A stretch of DNA of 44,088 bases from Selenomonadaceae bacterium (lineage in GTDB: Bacteria > Bacillota > Negativicutes > Selenomonadales > Selenomonadaceae): contig JAFPVP010000033.1 of the NCBI GenBank assembly GCA_017412925.1, positions 1 to 44,088 on the forward strand. The letters run 5' to 3'. The notes beneath the pieces are model-generated. The model made no database searches, was not told the DNA's origin, and saw nothing but the letters and a program-made list of their open reading frames with translations. A program made the position numbers and the translations under genes. This document shows positions 33,547 through 41,941 of this stretch, one piece after another (positions within the stretch are counted from its first letter, which is position 1; every line of letters starts with the position of its first letter).

Positions 33547-34500
33547 TTAAAGTTCTCTCCTCAACAAATACAAAAAGAACGGCGCGCCCAACATCGCCAT
33601 TAAAATTCCGACGGGCAATTCTGTTGGCGCAAAAATCGTTCGGGCGAAGGTGTCGCTTATCGTGACGACTGCCGCGCCCAAAAGTGCCGCGCCCGGCAAA
33701 AGCATTCGATAATCCGAGCCGAGAATCAATCGCGCCGTGTGCGGAACGATTAATCCGACGAAACCGAGTAAGCCCACGACACAAACCGCCGAAGCCGCAA
33801 GAAGAGCCGCCACCGCCGTTAAAATTGTCCGCACGAGATTGACGCGCAAGCCCAGCCCCTTGGCAACTTCGTCGCCCAACTGCAAAACGTTCAAGTGCCG
33901 CGCAGATAAAAATGTCGCCAACGTCCCCGCGATTGAATACGGCAATAAAATTTCGACGTGCTGCCAACTCCGCGTCGACAAGCCGCCGACCATCCACAAT
34001 AACGCGCCGTGAACTTTATCGGAATAAAAAATCAGCAACGCCGAAATGCCCGCGCCCAAAAACGCGCTGACTGCCACGCCCGCCAATATCACGCGAATCG
34101 GGCGTATGCCGTCCTTCCACGCCAAAAGATAAATCAGCGACGCCGCCAACATCGCGCCGACGAAAGCCGCCGGTGTCACCAGTGCGCCCGCGTCCGAAAA
34201 AATCATCATGACGAAAATCCCGAACAAGCCTGCGCCCGACGATATGCCGATTATGTGCGGGTCTGCCAAAGGATTTTTCATCACGGCTTGCAAAATCGCG
34301 CCCGACAATGACAAGTTCACGCCGACGAGCATAGCGACGATTGTCCGCGGCAAGCGTATATTTTCCAGAATTTGCCGTTGCGTTTCGTCGAGCGGAATGG
34401 AACCGAAAATTTGCGCGGCAGAAATTTCAACGGAGCCGTTCGTCAAGCTCAAAAAAAATCCGGCAACTGCTACCGCCGCGATTAGAAAAATTTTTATCAT
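33547..34500 (-). CDS. FecCD-family ABC transporter permease
   Basis: A 317-residue inner-membrane permease with about nine to ten helices. The family marks are RLPRTIVAMLVGVNLSLSGA, QAVMKNPLADPHIIGISSGA and GLIVPHTARLILGSDYR. Such permeases form a dimer for siderophore, haem or cobalamin import. ATG 34498-34500 has no good ribosome-binding site; only a GAG about 12 bases upstream. It is the first gene of the minus-strand operon that ends with recG, diverging from speE over about 40 bases. Confidence 0.9.
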   Translation of the reverse strand: MIKIFLIAAVAVAGFFLSLTNGSVEISAAQIFGSIPLDETQRQILENIRLPRTIVAMLVGVNLSLSGAILQAVMKNPLADPHIIGISSGAGLFGIFVMMIFSDAGALVTPAAFVGAMLAASLIYLLAWKDGIRPIRVILAGVAVSAFLGAGISALLIFYSDKVHGALLWMVGGLSTRSWQHVEILLPYSIAGTLATFLSARHLNVLQLGDEVAKGLGLRVNLVRTILTAVAALLAASAVCVVGLLGFVGLIVPHTARLILGSDYRMLLPGAALLGAAVVTISDTFARTIFAPTELPVGILMAMLGAPFFLYLLRREL

Positions 34501-34502
34501 CG

Positions 34503-34511
34503 TGATACAAT
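34503..34511 (+). promoter_or_regulatory. Likely -10 element for speE
   Basis: TACAAT at 34506-34511 is preceded by TGa, an extended -10. No -35 is visible at the usual distance. The element would give a leader of about 20 bases with the GAGG site. The 40-base gap with the divergent permease leaves little room for regulation. Confidence 0.4.
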
Positions 34512-34540
34512 CTCAATAAAATTTACTGCGAGGTTTTAAA

Positions 34541-35392
34541 ATGGAACTTTGGTTTAGTGAGCAACACACGCCGAACGTAAAATTTTCGCTCAAGGTCGAC
34601 AAGCAACTTTTCAGCGAGACGAGCGAATTTCAGCGCGTGGATATTTTCGATTCTACGGAATTCGGGCGAATTCTCGTTCTCGACGGGCGAATCATGATAA
34701 CCGAGCGCGACGAATTCATCTATCACGAAATGATTACACATGTTCCGCTTTGCGTCAATCCCGATATAAAAAAAGTTTTGCTGGTCGGCGGCGGCGACGG
34801 CGGCTCTGCGCGGGAGCTTTTAAAGTACGACACGATAGAAAAAATTGATTTGGTGGAGATTGACGAGACGATTGTCCGCGCTTGCCAAAAATTTATTCCG
34901 CAGACCGCCGCTTGCCTCGACAATCAGCGCGTGGAAATTTTTTTCGCGGACGGGCTGAAATTTATTCGCCGCAAAGTTGACGAGTACGATTTGATTATCG
35001 TCGATTACACTGACCCGTTCGGCGCGGGCGAAGGGCTTTTCACCAAGGAATTTTACGGCAACTGCTTCAACGCGCTAAAAGACGGCGGCATCATGGTTAA
35101 TCAACACGAGAATCCGTTTTACTCCCTTGACGCCGCCGCCATGCAACGCGCCCACAAACGCCTTGCCAGTTCCTTTCCGGTCGTGCGCGTCTATCAAATT
35201 CACATTCCGACTTATCCGGCGGGGCAATGGCTCTTCGGTTTCGCCTCGAAAAAATTTCACCCAACAAACGCCGTCGACTTCGCCCGCTGGAATTCCCTAA
35301 ACTTGCAGACAAAATATTACAACACAAAAATTCACGCCGGAGCTTTCGCGCTACCCACTTACGTAATTAAAACTTTGCGCGCCGCCAATTAA
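34541..35392 (+). CDS. speE: Spermidine synthase
   Basis: A 283-residue aminopropyltransferase that makes spermidine from putrescine and decarboxylated S-adenosylmethionine. It starts MELWFSEQHTPNVKFSLKVD, with EFIYHEMITHVP, the nucleotide-binding LVGGGDGGSARELL, and the catalytic Asp in IIVDYTDPFGAGEGLF. Length is normal. GAGG lies 9 bases upstream of the ATG. Its stop overlaps that of the convergent methyltransferase by 3 bases. No speD or speA is seen nearby. Confidence 0.94.
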   Translation: MELWFSEQHTPNVKFSLKVDKQLFSETSEFQRVDIFDSTEFGRILVLDGRIMITERDEFIYHEMITHVPLCVNPDIKKVLLVGGGDGGSARELLKYDTIEKIDLVEIDETIVRACQKFIPQTAACLDNQRVEIFFADGLKFIRRKVDEYDLIIVDYTDPFGAGEGLFTKEFYGNCFNALKDGGIMVNQHENPFYSLDAAAMQRAHKRLASSFPVVRVYQIHIPTYPAGQWLFGFASKKFHPTNAVDFARWNSLNLQTKYYNTKIHAGAFALPTYVIKTLRAAN

Positions 35393-36122
35393 AAGCCAGG
35401 CTTGCCGATTTTGAGTTCAAAGGGCATGAACGGAATTCTATTTTTCTCAATGACAACCATGTACGTGTAGAAATGAATGCCGCCCATGTTCAGTGAGTCA
35501 TAAGTAATGGGAGCCGCATGCGATGGCTTACGATTACCCGCAAAAGCGTTAATTTCGTCGATGAAATTTTTGGCGAACTCGATAAAAGTTCCTTCGCGCT
35601 TCAAGCCGCCGTTATACTCTGGAAAATAGGACGTGCCGCAGTCTTCGCAAATGTAAAGCCCGCCGTCTCTGACGTGCGGAAACATTTCGCGGAAGGTTGT
35701 GATTTGCTGATTCATCATGTGTCCGCCGTCGTCAAGGAGAATGTCGACGCGCGGATATTTTTCTCTGAACGCCGCCCAAAAATTCGGATCCTCCTGCGAG
35801 CCAATTTCGATAGCAATACCCCCCCCGTATCTTCAAACTGTTTGCAACGCGGGTCAATGTCGACGCCGATAATCTTTGCGTCCTTGCCGAAATAATTTTT
35901 CCACATCTGCACGGAGCCGCCGTGTTGCACTCCGACCTCCACGAAGACAATATCTTTGCCGCGATAAGGGCTGAACCATTTCTCGTAGACGGGGAAGTAA
36001 TGGACGCTTTTTTGCGAATGACGGTGCTCCTCGAACAACCAGAACTTCATCAAGTCGCCTTGCCCAAAAAGTTTGTAAGTCGCCTTCAGCCCCTCGTATT
36101 GTCCCTGCTCAAATTCTGTCAT
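35389..36122 (-). pseudogene. Methyltransferase / cephalosporin-hydroxylase-like gene, out of frame at a G8 tract
   Basis: The gene is split into two overlapping frames. The first, from ATG 36120-36122 (AAGGAGG 8 bases upstream), encodes MTEFEQGQYEGLKATYKLFG, then FVEVGVQHGGSVQMWKNYFG and IIGVDIDPRCKQFEDTGG. After eight G (minus strand of 35819-35826) the frame runs on wrongly, while the proper continuation AIEIGSQEDPNFWAAF is found in another frame and reads to 35389. Restored, it gives about 244 residues of the class I SAM methyltransferase group that includes cephalosporin hydroxylase, common in O-antigen and capsule clusters. Six or nine G would restore the frame. It follows accC by 13 bases. 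It may be phase-variable, a true pseudogene, or a sequencing error. Confidence 0.75.
35819..35826. repeat. Homopolymer C8/G8 tract at the frame break
   Basis: Eight C on the plus strand (eight G in the coding sense) sit exactly where the methyltransferase frame breaks. Poly-G tracts in surface-modification genes are classic slippage sites. Confidence 0.95.
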
Positions 36123-36135
36123 AATTAATTCCTCC

Positions 36136-37575
36136 TTATGCGTAATCAATGTCGATACGTCCGCCGCCGCGAGCCAGACGTTCGGCAAGGTCGGGATCCA
36201 TTTTATCTTCCAGCGTGAGTTTCTTCGGAGCCGCCGCGTAAATCGGCAAGCGGTGTTTTATAAATTGCGTGTCGATATTGCCGGTGCAGAACCATTCGTC
36301 GTCGAGGATTTGCTGATGAAGCGGGACGGTCGTTTTAACAAAATTATTCTCGCCCTTGAGCATGAATTCATTCAACGCCCGCCGCATGATTCTAATTGCG
36401 TCGCCGCGCGTGCGTCCGTGAACAATCAACTTTGCAATTAGCGAATCGTAGTAAGGTTCAATCGACAAGCCCGCTGTAACTCCACTATCGAAACGAACAC
36501 GCGGACCGCTCGGCTCGTGCAGGAATTCGATTTTGCCGGGCGTGGGCATAAATTTTCTGTCGGGGTCTTCGGCGTTGATTCTGCACTCGATAGCGTGACC
36601 GGTGAATTTAACATCTTCCTGCGTGAAGTTAAGCGGCTCGCCGGACGCCACGCGAATTTGAGTTCTAACCAAGTCAATGCCCGTGACAGCCTCGGTTATG
36701 CCGTGCTCGACTTGAATGCGCGGATTAATTTCCATGAAGTAGAATTCGTTCGTCGCTAAGTCCAGCAAAAATTCGACTGTGCCGATATTGGAGTAGTGGA
36801 CGCTCTTAGCCGCCTTGACTGCCAACTTGCCGACGCGCTCGCGCATTTCGGGCGTTAAGGCTATAGACGGCGACTCCTCCAAAAGTTTTTGATTGCGGCG
36901 TTGAATTGAACATTCGCGCTCGCCCAGATGAATCACGCTGCCGAAATTGTCCGCCACGACTTGAACTTCAATGTGCCGCGAACGTTCGATGTAATGTTCA
37001 AAATAAAATCTGGTCTTGGTCACGTCGACAAGCCCCAACACGTGATGAAGTTCGTCTTCGTTGTGCGCGATGAACATGCCCTTGCCGCCGCCGCCGCTGA
37101 CAGGTTTGAGTATGACGGGATAGCCGACTTCCGCCGCAGATTTAATCGCCATGCCGTTGCTAGTCAAGGGGTCAGAGCCTTTCGCCATGGGAATGCCCGA
37201 CGGAACCATAGAAGCGCGCGCCGCGTCCTTGTCGCCGACGAGTTTAATCGTTTCGGGCAAGGGACCAATCCACTTCATGCCGGCATCGACGACCATTTGC
37301 GCAAAGTCCGCGTCCTCCGACAAAAAACCGTAGCCAGGGTGCACGGCGTCCGCCTCGGTGGTTTTTGCCGCGTCGATTATCGCTTCGCGGTTGAGGTAGC
37401 TGTCGAAGGCGTCCTCGGTGCCCACGCGATAGCGAACGTCAGCCAGTTGCGCGTGAAGGGCTTCTTTGTCCGCGTCAGAATAAATCGCGACGGTTTCAAT
37501 GCCCAGCTCTTGACAGGTGCGAATTACTCGAACAGCAATTTCGCCGCGATTCGCAATTAGAATCCGCCTAATCAT
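36136..37575 (-). CDS. accC: Biotin carboxylase (acetyl-CoA carboxylase subunit or pyruvate carboxylase A)
   Basis: A 479-residue biotin carboxylase that carboxylates biotin with ATP and bicarbonate. It starts MIRRILIANRGEIAVRVIRT, with ATP-grasp GGGGKGMF, then NIGTVEFLLD and YFMEINPRIQVEHGITEAV. AccC usually has NTRLQVEH at the last motif; NPRIQVEH and the extra ~30 C-terminal residues (LTLEDKMDPDLAERLARGG) also fit the biotin-carboxylase half of two-subunit pyruvate carboxylases. No biotin-carrier gene is adjacent, because a prophage scar lies directly upstream, so the assignment between the two is open. ATG 37573-37575 is preceded by AAGGAGG. Confidence 0.88.
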   Translation of the reverse strand: MIRRILIANRGEIAVRVIRTCQELGIETVAIYSDADKEALHAQLADVRYRVGTEDAFDSYLNREAIIDAAKTTEADAVHPGYGFLSEDADFAQMVVDAGMKWIGPLPETIKLVGDKDAARASMVPSGIPMAKGSDPLTSNGMAIKSAAEVGYPVILKPVSGGGGKGMFIAHNEDELHHVLGLVDVTKTRFYFEHYIERSRHIEVQVVADNFGSVIHLGERECSIQRRNQKLLEESPSIALTPEMRERVGKLAVKAAKSVHYSNIGTVEFLLDLATNEFYFMEINPRIQVEHGITEAVTGIDLVRTQIRVASGEPLNFTQEDVKFTGHAIECRINAEDPDRKFMPTPGKIEFLHEPSGPRVRFDSGVTAGLSIEPYYDSLIAKLIVHGRTRGDAIRIMRRALNEFMLKGENNFVKTTVPLHQQILDDEWFCTGNIDTQFIKHRLPIYAAAPKKLTLEDKMDPDLAERLARGGGRIDIDYA

Positions 37576-37657
37576 AATTTCTCCTCCTTGCCTAAAACAA
37601 AAAAACTTCTACACAATTTATTTTATCATGCAGAAGATTTATAGACAAGAATTTTAT

Positions 37658-37860
37658 TTATACGGAGCGTTCGCCCTGCTTGCCGACGTTGACGAGAATT
37701 CCAATCGCCGCCGTTTTGTCATGCGTGTAAAGATTCTGCGTGATTGTCGCGTTCGCGTGACTAAGCCAACCTGCTACAGTTGTCTTATATCAGTTGCGTC
37801 GCATGTGTATGGCGAAAAGGTAACGGTTGCTGGATTTAGTCTTAATACCCTTGCTTTTTT
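37658..37860 (-). pseudogene. Relic of a tyrosine recombinase (phage integrase), C-terminal end
   Basis: On the minus strand 37658-37789 reads without a stop into a TAA and ends with VAGWLSHANATITQNLYTH. This matches the C-terminal core of phage integrases, where the usual form is GWLGHxNxxTTxxxYxH and the Tyr is the DNA-attacking residue. A TGA at 37790-37792 cuts it from in-frame sequence further upstream (SSNRYLFAIHMRRN). The arginine and first histidine of the active site are not seen. It is an inactive remnant lying 83 bases upstream of accC. A plus-strand frame over the same bases is its antisense shadow. Confidence 0.7.
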
Positions 37861-38026
37861 AAATAGACAATTTGTCGGCTTAAAGTTTTTTTCCCGCGAA
37901 GTCAATATAAGACCAGCAAATTCTCATTCCCGTATAATTGTTGTCGGCTTCGACGCCGCCAGTGCCGCCTTTCTCTACAACCTTACCCGCCTCGAATATG
38001 TAGCTAAATGTTTTACCTGCGCCATA

Positions 38027-38105
38027 TTAAACTCCTGCGAAAAAAATTCCCTCCGCGAAACAGTTGCCTCCGTCACGCCTACTTGATTCGCTACTTCGTT
38101 GTCAC
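38027..38105 (-). pseudogene. Fragment with helix-turn-helix similarity (phage repressor relic)
   Basis: A minus-strand frame encodes NEVANQVGVTEATVSRRE, the look of a Cro/C1 or Xre-type helix-turn-helix recognition segment, then stops at 38027-38029. No start codon is in frame. Downstream on the same strand 37870-38020 has another broken open piece (GGTGGVEADNNYTG). Probably remnants of the prophage immunity region. Between 37861 and 38026 I see no intact gene. Confidence 0.4.
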
Positions 38106-38112
38106 CGCGCTA

Positions 38113-38156
38113 ATTATAACACGAATTCTAGAATCCTCCTCTTAAAAAAAATTATA
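38113..38156 (-). promoter_or_regulatory. Tandem -10 boxes around a palindrome (prophage control region)
   Basis: Two TATAAT boxes lie on the minus strand at 38113-38118 and 38151-38156, both preceded by TGT (extended -10). Between them is a perfect 10-base palindrome ATTCTAGAAT (38125-38134), an operator candidate for the nearby HTH relic. No -35 is convincing. Confidence 0.4.
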
Positions 38157-38174
38157 ACAAAAAGAGGGATAACG

Positions 38175-39212
38175 ATAAAACACGCTAGACTTAGACGCGC
38201 TGACGAAACCGTAATTTCAGCTTGTCGCAAGTCAAATCAAAACGAAATTATCAGGCGGGGCGCGATTGCGCTTAACAAAAACTTTCAGAATCAATTTGGA
38301 TACAGGTCTCCTTCTGACCACGTAAGCGACACGTTGAAGGATACGAGCACGAGCGTCGATGGGATTTCTGAAAATCAACTGGCGCAAGCAATCAATCTTG
38401 AGGTCGACTACGCGACGGGCAAATTAAAAAGCGTAGCGGGCTTGCTAACAATCGGGACTTTGAGCGGCGTGGGCGACGAGACGAACTATACGGAGGACGC
38501 AAACATTGATTCTAGCGCGAAATTTTTGGAAGTGGGCTACAAGGACGGCGGCGAGCTGGTCGGCATGGTCAGCTTTGTTGGAATTTCGCGGGAAGTGGAC
38601 TTAAGCGGGCGGTTGAGTACGTGCGCGGTGGCTGATTCGGTGTTCGTCCTCGGTAGCAGTGACGTGCAAAATCTTCAAGCGGCGAACGTTTACGGCAACG
38701 CGAAACCGCAAAATATCGCGCTACTTATTGAATCGGAAATTAAAAGTTTGTCGAAAAATTCTTTGGTGCGCTACGTCCCGAAGCTGAATCAAATCTGGAT
38801 TCTGAACGGAAATTTTGTGTTAATGTTCGACCTCGTGACGCAAAGTTGGTTCAAACGGCAATTCAATTCAAAAATTTTGGACGTGCTCACAATCGGCGAC
38901 GAAATTTTGATAATCAAGCCCGACCGCGTGTCGAAACTTGACGAAAATATTTTTTCGGATTCGGGCGCGGAATTGACGTGGAGTTTTCAAGGGAAGCGGC
39001 ATATAAGCCACTACGATTATTTGCTAAAAAATACGACAGTTTCTTACACGCCGCTCGACGCCGAACTCACGAACGGGAAAATTTCTGCGGGTAAAGTCGT
39101 CGTGAATTTGTCGCTCAAAGAGAGCGGCTCAAGTACAAGGCGACGGCGGAATTTTTTTCAACTCGATAATTTTGGACGTGATGGAAGTATGAGCAAGAAA
39201 CTTAAGGAATGA
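38175..39212 (+). CDS. Phage structural protein (tail/DNA-stabilisation type), start lost
   Basis: One open frame of about 345 codons, ending at TGA 39210-39212. There is no ATG/GTG/TTG at the expected site; an AGAGGGA stands 5 bases before an ATA (38175), as if ATG had mutated. The protein has GYRSPSDHVSDTLKDTS near the start and LVRYVPKLNQIWILNGNFV, WFKRQFNSKILDVLTIGDE, and ELTWSFQGKRHISHYDY later. This is reminiscent of beta-rich podovirus head-closure or packaged-DNA-stabilisation proteins, from memory only. Next in a run of plus-strand phage genes that are more clearly broken. Confidence 0.55.
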   Translation: MKHARLRRADETVISACRKSNQNEIIRRGAIALNKNFQNQFGYRSPSDHVSDTLKDTSTSVDGISENQLAQAINLEVDYATGKLKSVAGLLTIGTLSGVGDETNYTEDANIDSSAKFLEVGYKDGGELVGMVSFVGISREVDLSGRLSTCAVADSVFVLGSSDVQNLQAANVYGNAKPQNIALLIESEIKSLSKNSLVRYVPKLNQIWILNGNFVLMFDLVTQSWFKRQFNSKILDVLTIGDEILIIKPDRVSKLDENIFSDSGAELTWSFQGKRHISHYDYLLKNTTVSYTPLDAELTNGKISAGKVVVNLSLKESGSSTRRRRNFFQLDNFGRDGSMSKKLKE

Positions 39213-39460
39213 ATTAAATTTTATAACAAAAAAATTACGAAGAGTTCAAACGAGATAAAAAATTTAAACTTTTTTATTTGCCGGAAAAAGGATTCGCGGA
39301 AATTGCCGATTCGGGCGCAATGATAATCGTCAATCAGATGTGCGGCGAGTTCAAATTTTGGCGAGAGGTGGCGGAAAAATTAAGTCAGCGTTGCGGCTAC
39401 AAAGTGGTGGGCAAGGATACTTGCTTCATAACGTGGGAGGTGGCGGCTGATGAAGTTTGA
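39209..39460 (+). pseudogene. Small phage gene with early stop codons
   Basis: ATG 39209 overlaps the stop of the preceding gene (ATGA) behind an AAGGA site, but TAA codons stand at codon 3 and codon 6. After that the frame is open for 78 codons and reads YLPEKGFAEIADSGAMII, then FWREVAEKLSQRCGY, and WEVAADEV. The layout shows a once functional gene of 83 residues with nonsense mutations. Function unknown. Confidence 0.55.
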
Positions 39461-40324
39461 ATTCGACTTGCAACTCTTCAAAGGTATTACGCAATGGGAG
39501 TTATTCAGCCGTCGTTTGAAGACATCATGGGCGGCTTGCAACCGCTGGGAAAATTGCACATTCAGTTGAACGGCGAAGCGCAAGAACGCGCGACTTCGAC
39601 TCTGCACGCGCTCATTTACACAAATCCACAGGAAAATCTCAACGCGGTCACAGACGCGAACGGCTCGCTGGCGAGTTTGGCTACGGATTATTGGACGGAA
39701 TCTAAAAATTCCGCCGACAATCAAAAAAGTCTCGTGGGCGTGTTGACAGGCAAACTTACGGACACCGACGGCAAATTAAATTCGATTTACAGTTCGCTGG
39801 GGACCTCGACGGAATTGTTGCACGACAAAAAATATTCAAGCGTAATGGACAGGCTTACCGATTCAAATTCTGACGAAACTCGCGACGCGAACGAAACTTT
39901 GGGCGAGTATATAAACAAAAATACCACAGATGTCACAGTTCAAAATTATCTTAACAATATCAATATTTTCCAAAATTTGGCGCAACAACGCTACTCAAAC
40001 GCGATAAACACCAACCAAATTAATGCAGGACTTGTTCAGCAATAGCTCCAAAATCAGAGCAATAATTTACAATACGGCTCAAATTTTGCCCAACAAAGAT
40101 ATGCAAACGCTGAACTTGCTCAAAATAATTATTCATCGATTATGGACAAAAATAACACGTGGGCAAATTTTATATTAAATCAGCAAGAATCGCCGCAATT
40201 AATGCAAGAGCTTTTGGGTTCGACGGGCGAGGCAAATCGCACTTTGGACGCGCTAATTTCAAACGGCATGAATAAGGCAGCGAAACTTAGACAATTTACT
40301 CAAATTGTGACAAATAATTCCTAA
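39450..40324 (+). pseudogene. Phage structural gene with frameshift and in-frame TAG
   Basis: ATG 39450, with GGGAGGTGG upstream, begins MKFEFDLQLFKG, a typical N-terminus of phage capsid or minor head proteins. A one-base shift near 39483 then moves the reading to the frame of MGVIQPSFEDIMGG, open to a TAG at 40043-40045. Directly after it the same frame continues (LQNQSNNLQYGSNFAQQRYA) to TAA 40322-40324. The middle is Asn/Gln/Ser-rich with coiled-coil character. The original would have been about 290 residues. Two lesions make it a pseudogene. Confidence 0.65.
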
Positions 40325-40364
40325 TGAAAATTGCCAAAATGTTTCTCGTGTGAGGTGGTAGATA

Positions 40365-40957
40365 ATGGCAACTTTTAGGCTCTAACAGACAAATATACAA
40401 AACAAACGCACGAAAATTTTAGCTAATCTTGCAAAATACATACGGAATTTACCACCGCTAGGAAAAACGAAGAGTACCGGGTGACTACGGAAAAGAAAAT
40501 TCCCGCGACCAATACAGATTCAGTACGTGGCTGGTGCGCGGCAGAGGAAAAATCGACGCGGAGATTAAAAAGCTTGAAGCAGACCTTAAACTGCGACGTA
40601 TCTGGAAGATTATAAGTTGAACTTCAGGACAAGGCATTTCGGCAACAGGTCGCGCAATACAGTGCCTTGGCTGACTATTTGGGCTACGAGGGCGAAGGCA
40701 AAAAAGCTTTCCTGACGGCACTTTTTGGCATTAAACTGTCCGACGAGAATCCCGGCAAATTCGATAAAACGTCCGTAGAGAAAGGCAAGAAACTTCACGA
40801 TATGCTCGCCGCCGCCGAAGATAAAATTCTTAAACAAATCGAGAGCGAATTAGACCCGCAGAAAGTCGCCGAACTTCAAAGAAAAGTATTTAAAAAATCT
40901 CAAGGCACCTCAATAAAATTGCAGGAAACGCTGAAACGATACTTGCAAAGCGGTTGA
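40365..40957 (+). pseudogene. Broken phage gene (several frames)
   Basis: ATG 40365, behind GAGGTGG, reads MATFRL then stops at TAA 40383. Coding-like pieces then follow in shifting frames: ALTDKYTKQTHENF, then GDYGKENSRDQYRFSTWL with RGRGKIDAEIKKLEADL, then VELQDKAFRQQVAQYSALAD into KAFLTALFGIKLSDENPG, ending with TGA 40955. At least three frameshifts are needed to join them. The product would have been a charged, helical protein of about 195 residues. No function assigned. Confidence 0.55.
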
Positions 40958-41941
40958 TTGGCAAAAAAAATAATTTTCTGGCGGGCGCGGGATTTTTGGA
41001 CGGGTTTTTCGTGGCGACGAAGTTTGCTTGAGAGCGCGGGCAACCTTGCGCAAGACGCGGCGGACACCATGTTCGACTACGGCACAAAAAAGTTTACACG
41101 GCAGACGGCGACAATTTCAGCGGCGCGTTTGCCAATCAACTTATGAACAGCTAGGCGAGCATGATGGGCGAATTCGGCGGTGATTATGCGGCAAAAATTT
41201 TCGCGGGCGGTGCGTCAAGAGCTGTTCAATACGGATTTTCTTCCGCGCTGGTTGAAGGTTTTTTTTGAAGGTGGGGAAACTCATCGTGAACTTTTAAACC
41301 GAGGCGCGAACGAAGAAGAAGCTACTAAAGAATCGCTAATCACAATGGGCAAAAATATCCCGCTACTTTTGGCGACAAACACGCTTGAAGGTCTCGCGTT
41401 CTTTAGCTCGCTGAAAGTTTCAAACAAAGCGTTGAAAATCGCAGGATGTGGCGCAGCGAACTCGTCACAAGAACAATACGAGGAGTTCGCTCAAGAAGGA
41501 ATTCAGAACGCGGCGCGTGGCGAGCCTTACAGTTGGCTACCGTGGGACGGCGCACCCAATCAGTACGAGGCGGCGGAACGTGTGCGCTATCTGGCGGCAC
41601 TTTTGGGCGGGCTTGGCGGCACAACTCAAGCTATCAGCGGCACGGACGAAAATCAAGAAAATTGGAAGCGCGGCGACCAAACGAGTAATCTTACGGCAAA
41701 ACAAGCCGAAGTTTGGAACGCGGCTCGATACGCTTCAACTCGCGCCAAAGAAAAATTCGGCAAAGCTATCGACGACAAAGAACTTGATGCAGTCAACTTC
41801 TTCAACTCAATGTTCTATGACGCCTCCAAATTCCAAGACACGCCCGAAAATCGTCAAGCGATTGCCACACATTACGGCGACGAACTCAACGCTTTTGTTC
41901 AGAAAAATTCGCAGACCCCTCCTCAACAGAAAACAATCTAA
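40958..41941 (+). pseudogene. Broken large phage protein gene (frameshifts at A8 and T8)
   Basis: TTG 40958 with MAKK is followed by the true-looking NNFLAGAGFLDGFFVATKF only if one A is added to the A8 tract at 40963-40970. Later pieces are AGNLAQDAADTMFDYGTKK, then VYTADGDNFSGAFANQLMNS, an in-frame TAG near 41154, and ASMMGEFGGDYAAKIFAGG up to SALVEGFF. A T8 tract near 41259-41266 then causes a further shift into EGGETHRELLNRGANEEEA, open to TAA 41939. The Gly/Ala-rich opening suggests a membrane-active virion protein. The longest intact piece is 41180-41941. Confidence 0.6.

Noticed and set aside
37517..38086. 189-codon plus-strand frame upstream of accC
   Set aside because: Its first third is antisense to accC and the rest is antisense to the integrase and HTH relics, whose minus-strand reading gives known motifs.
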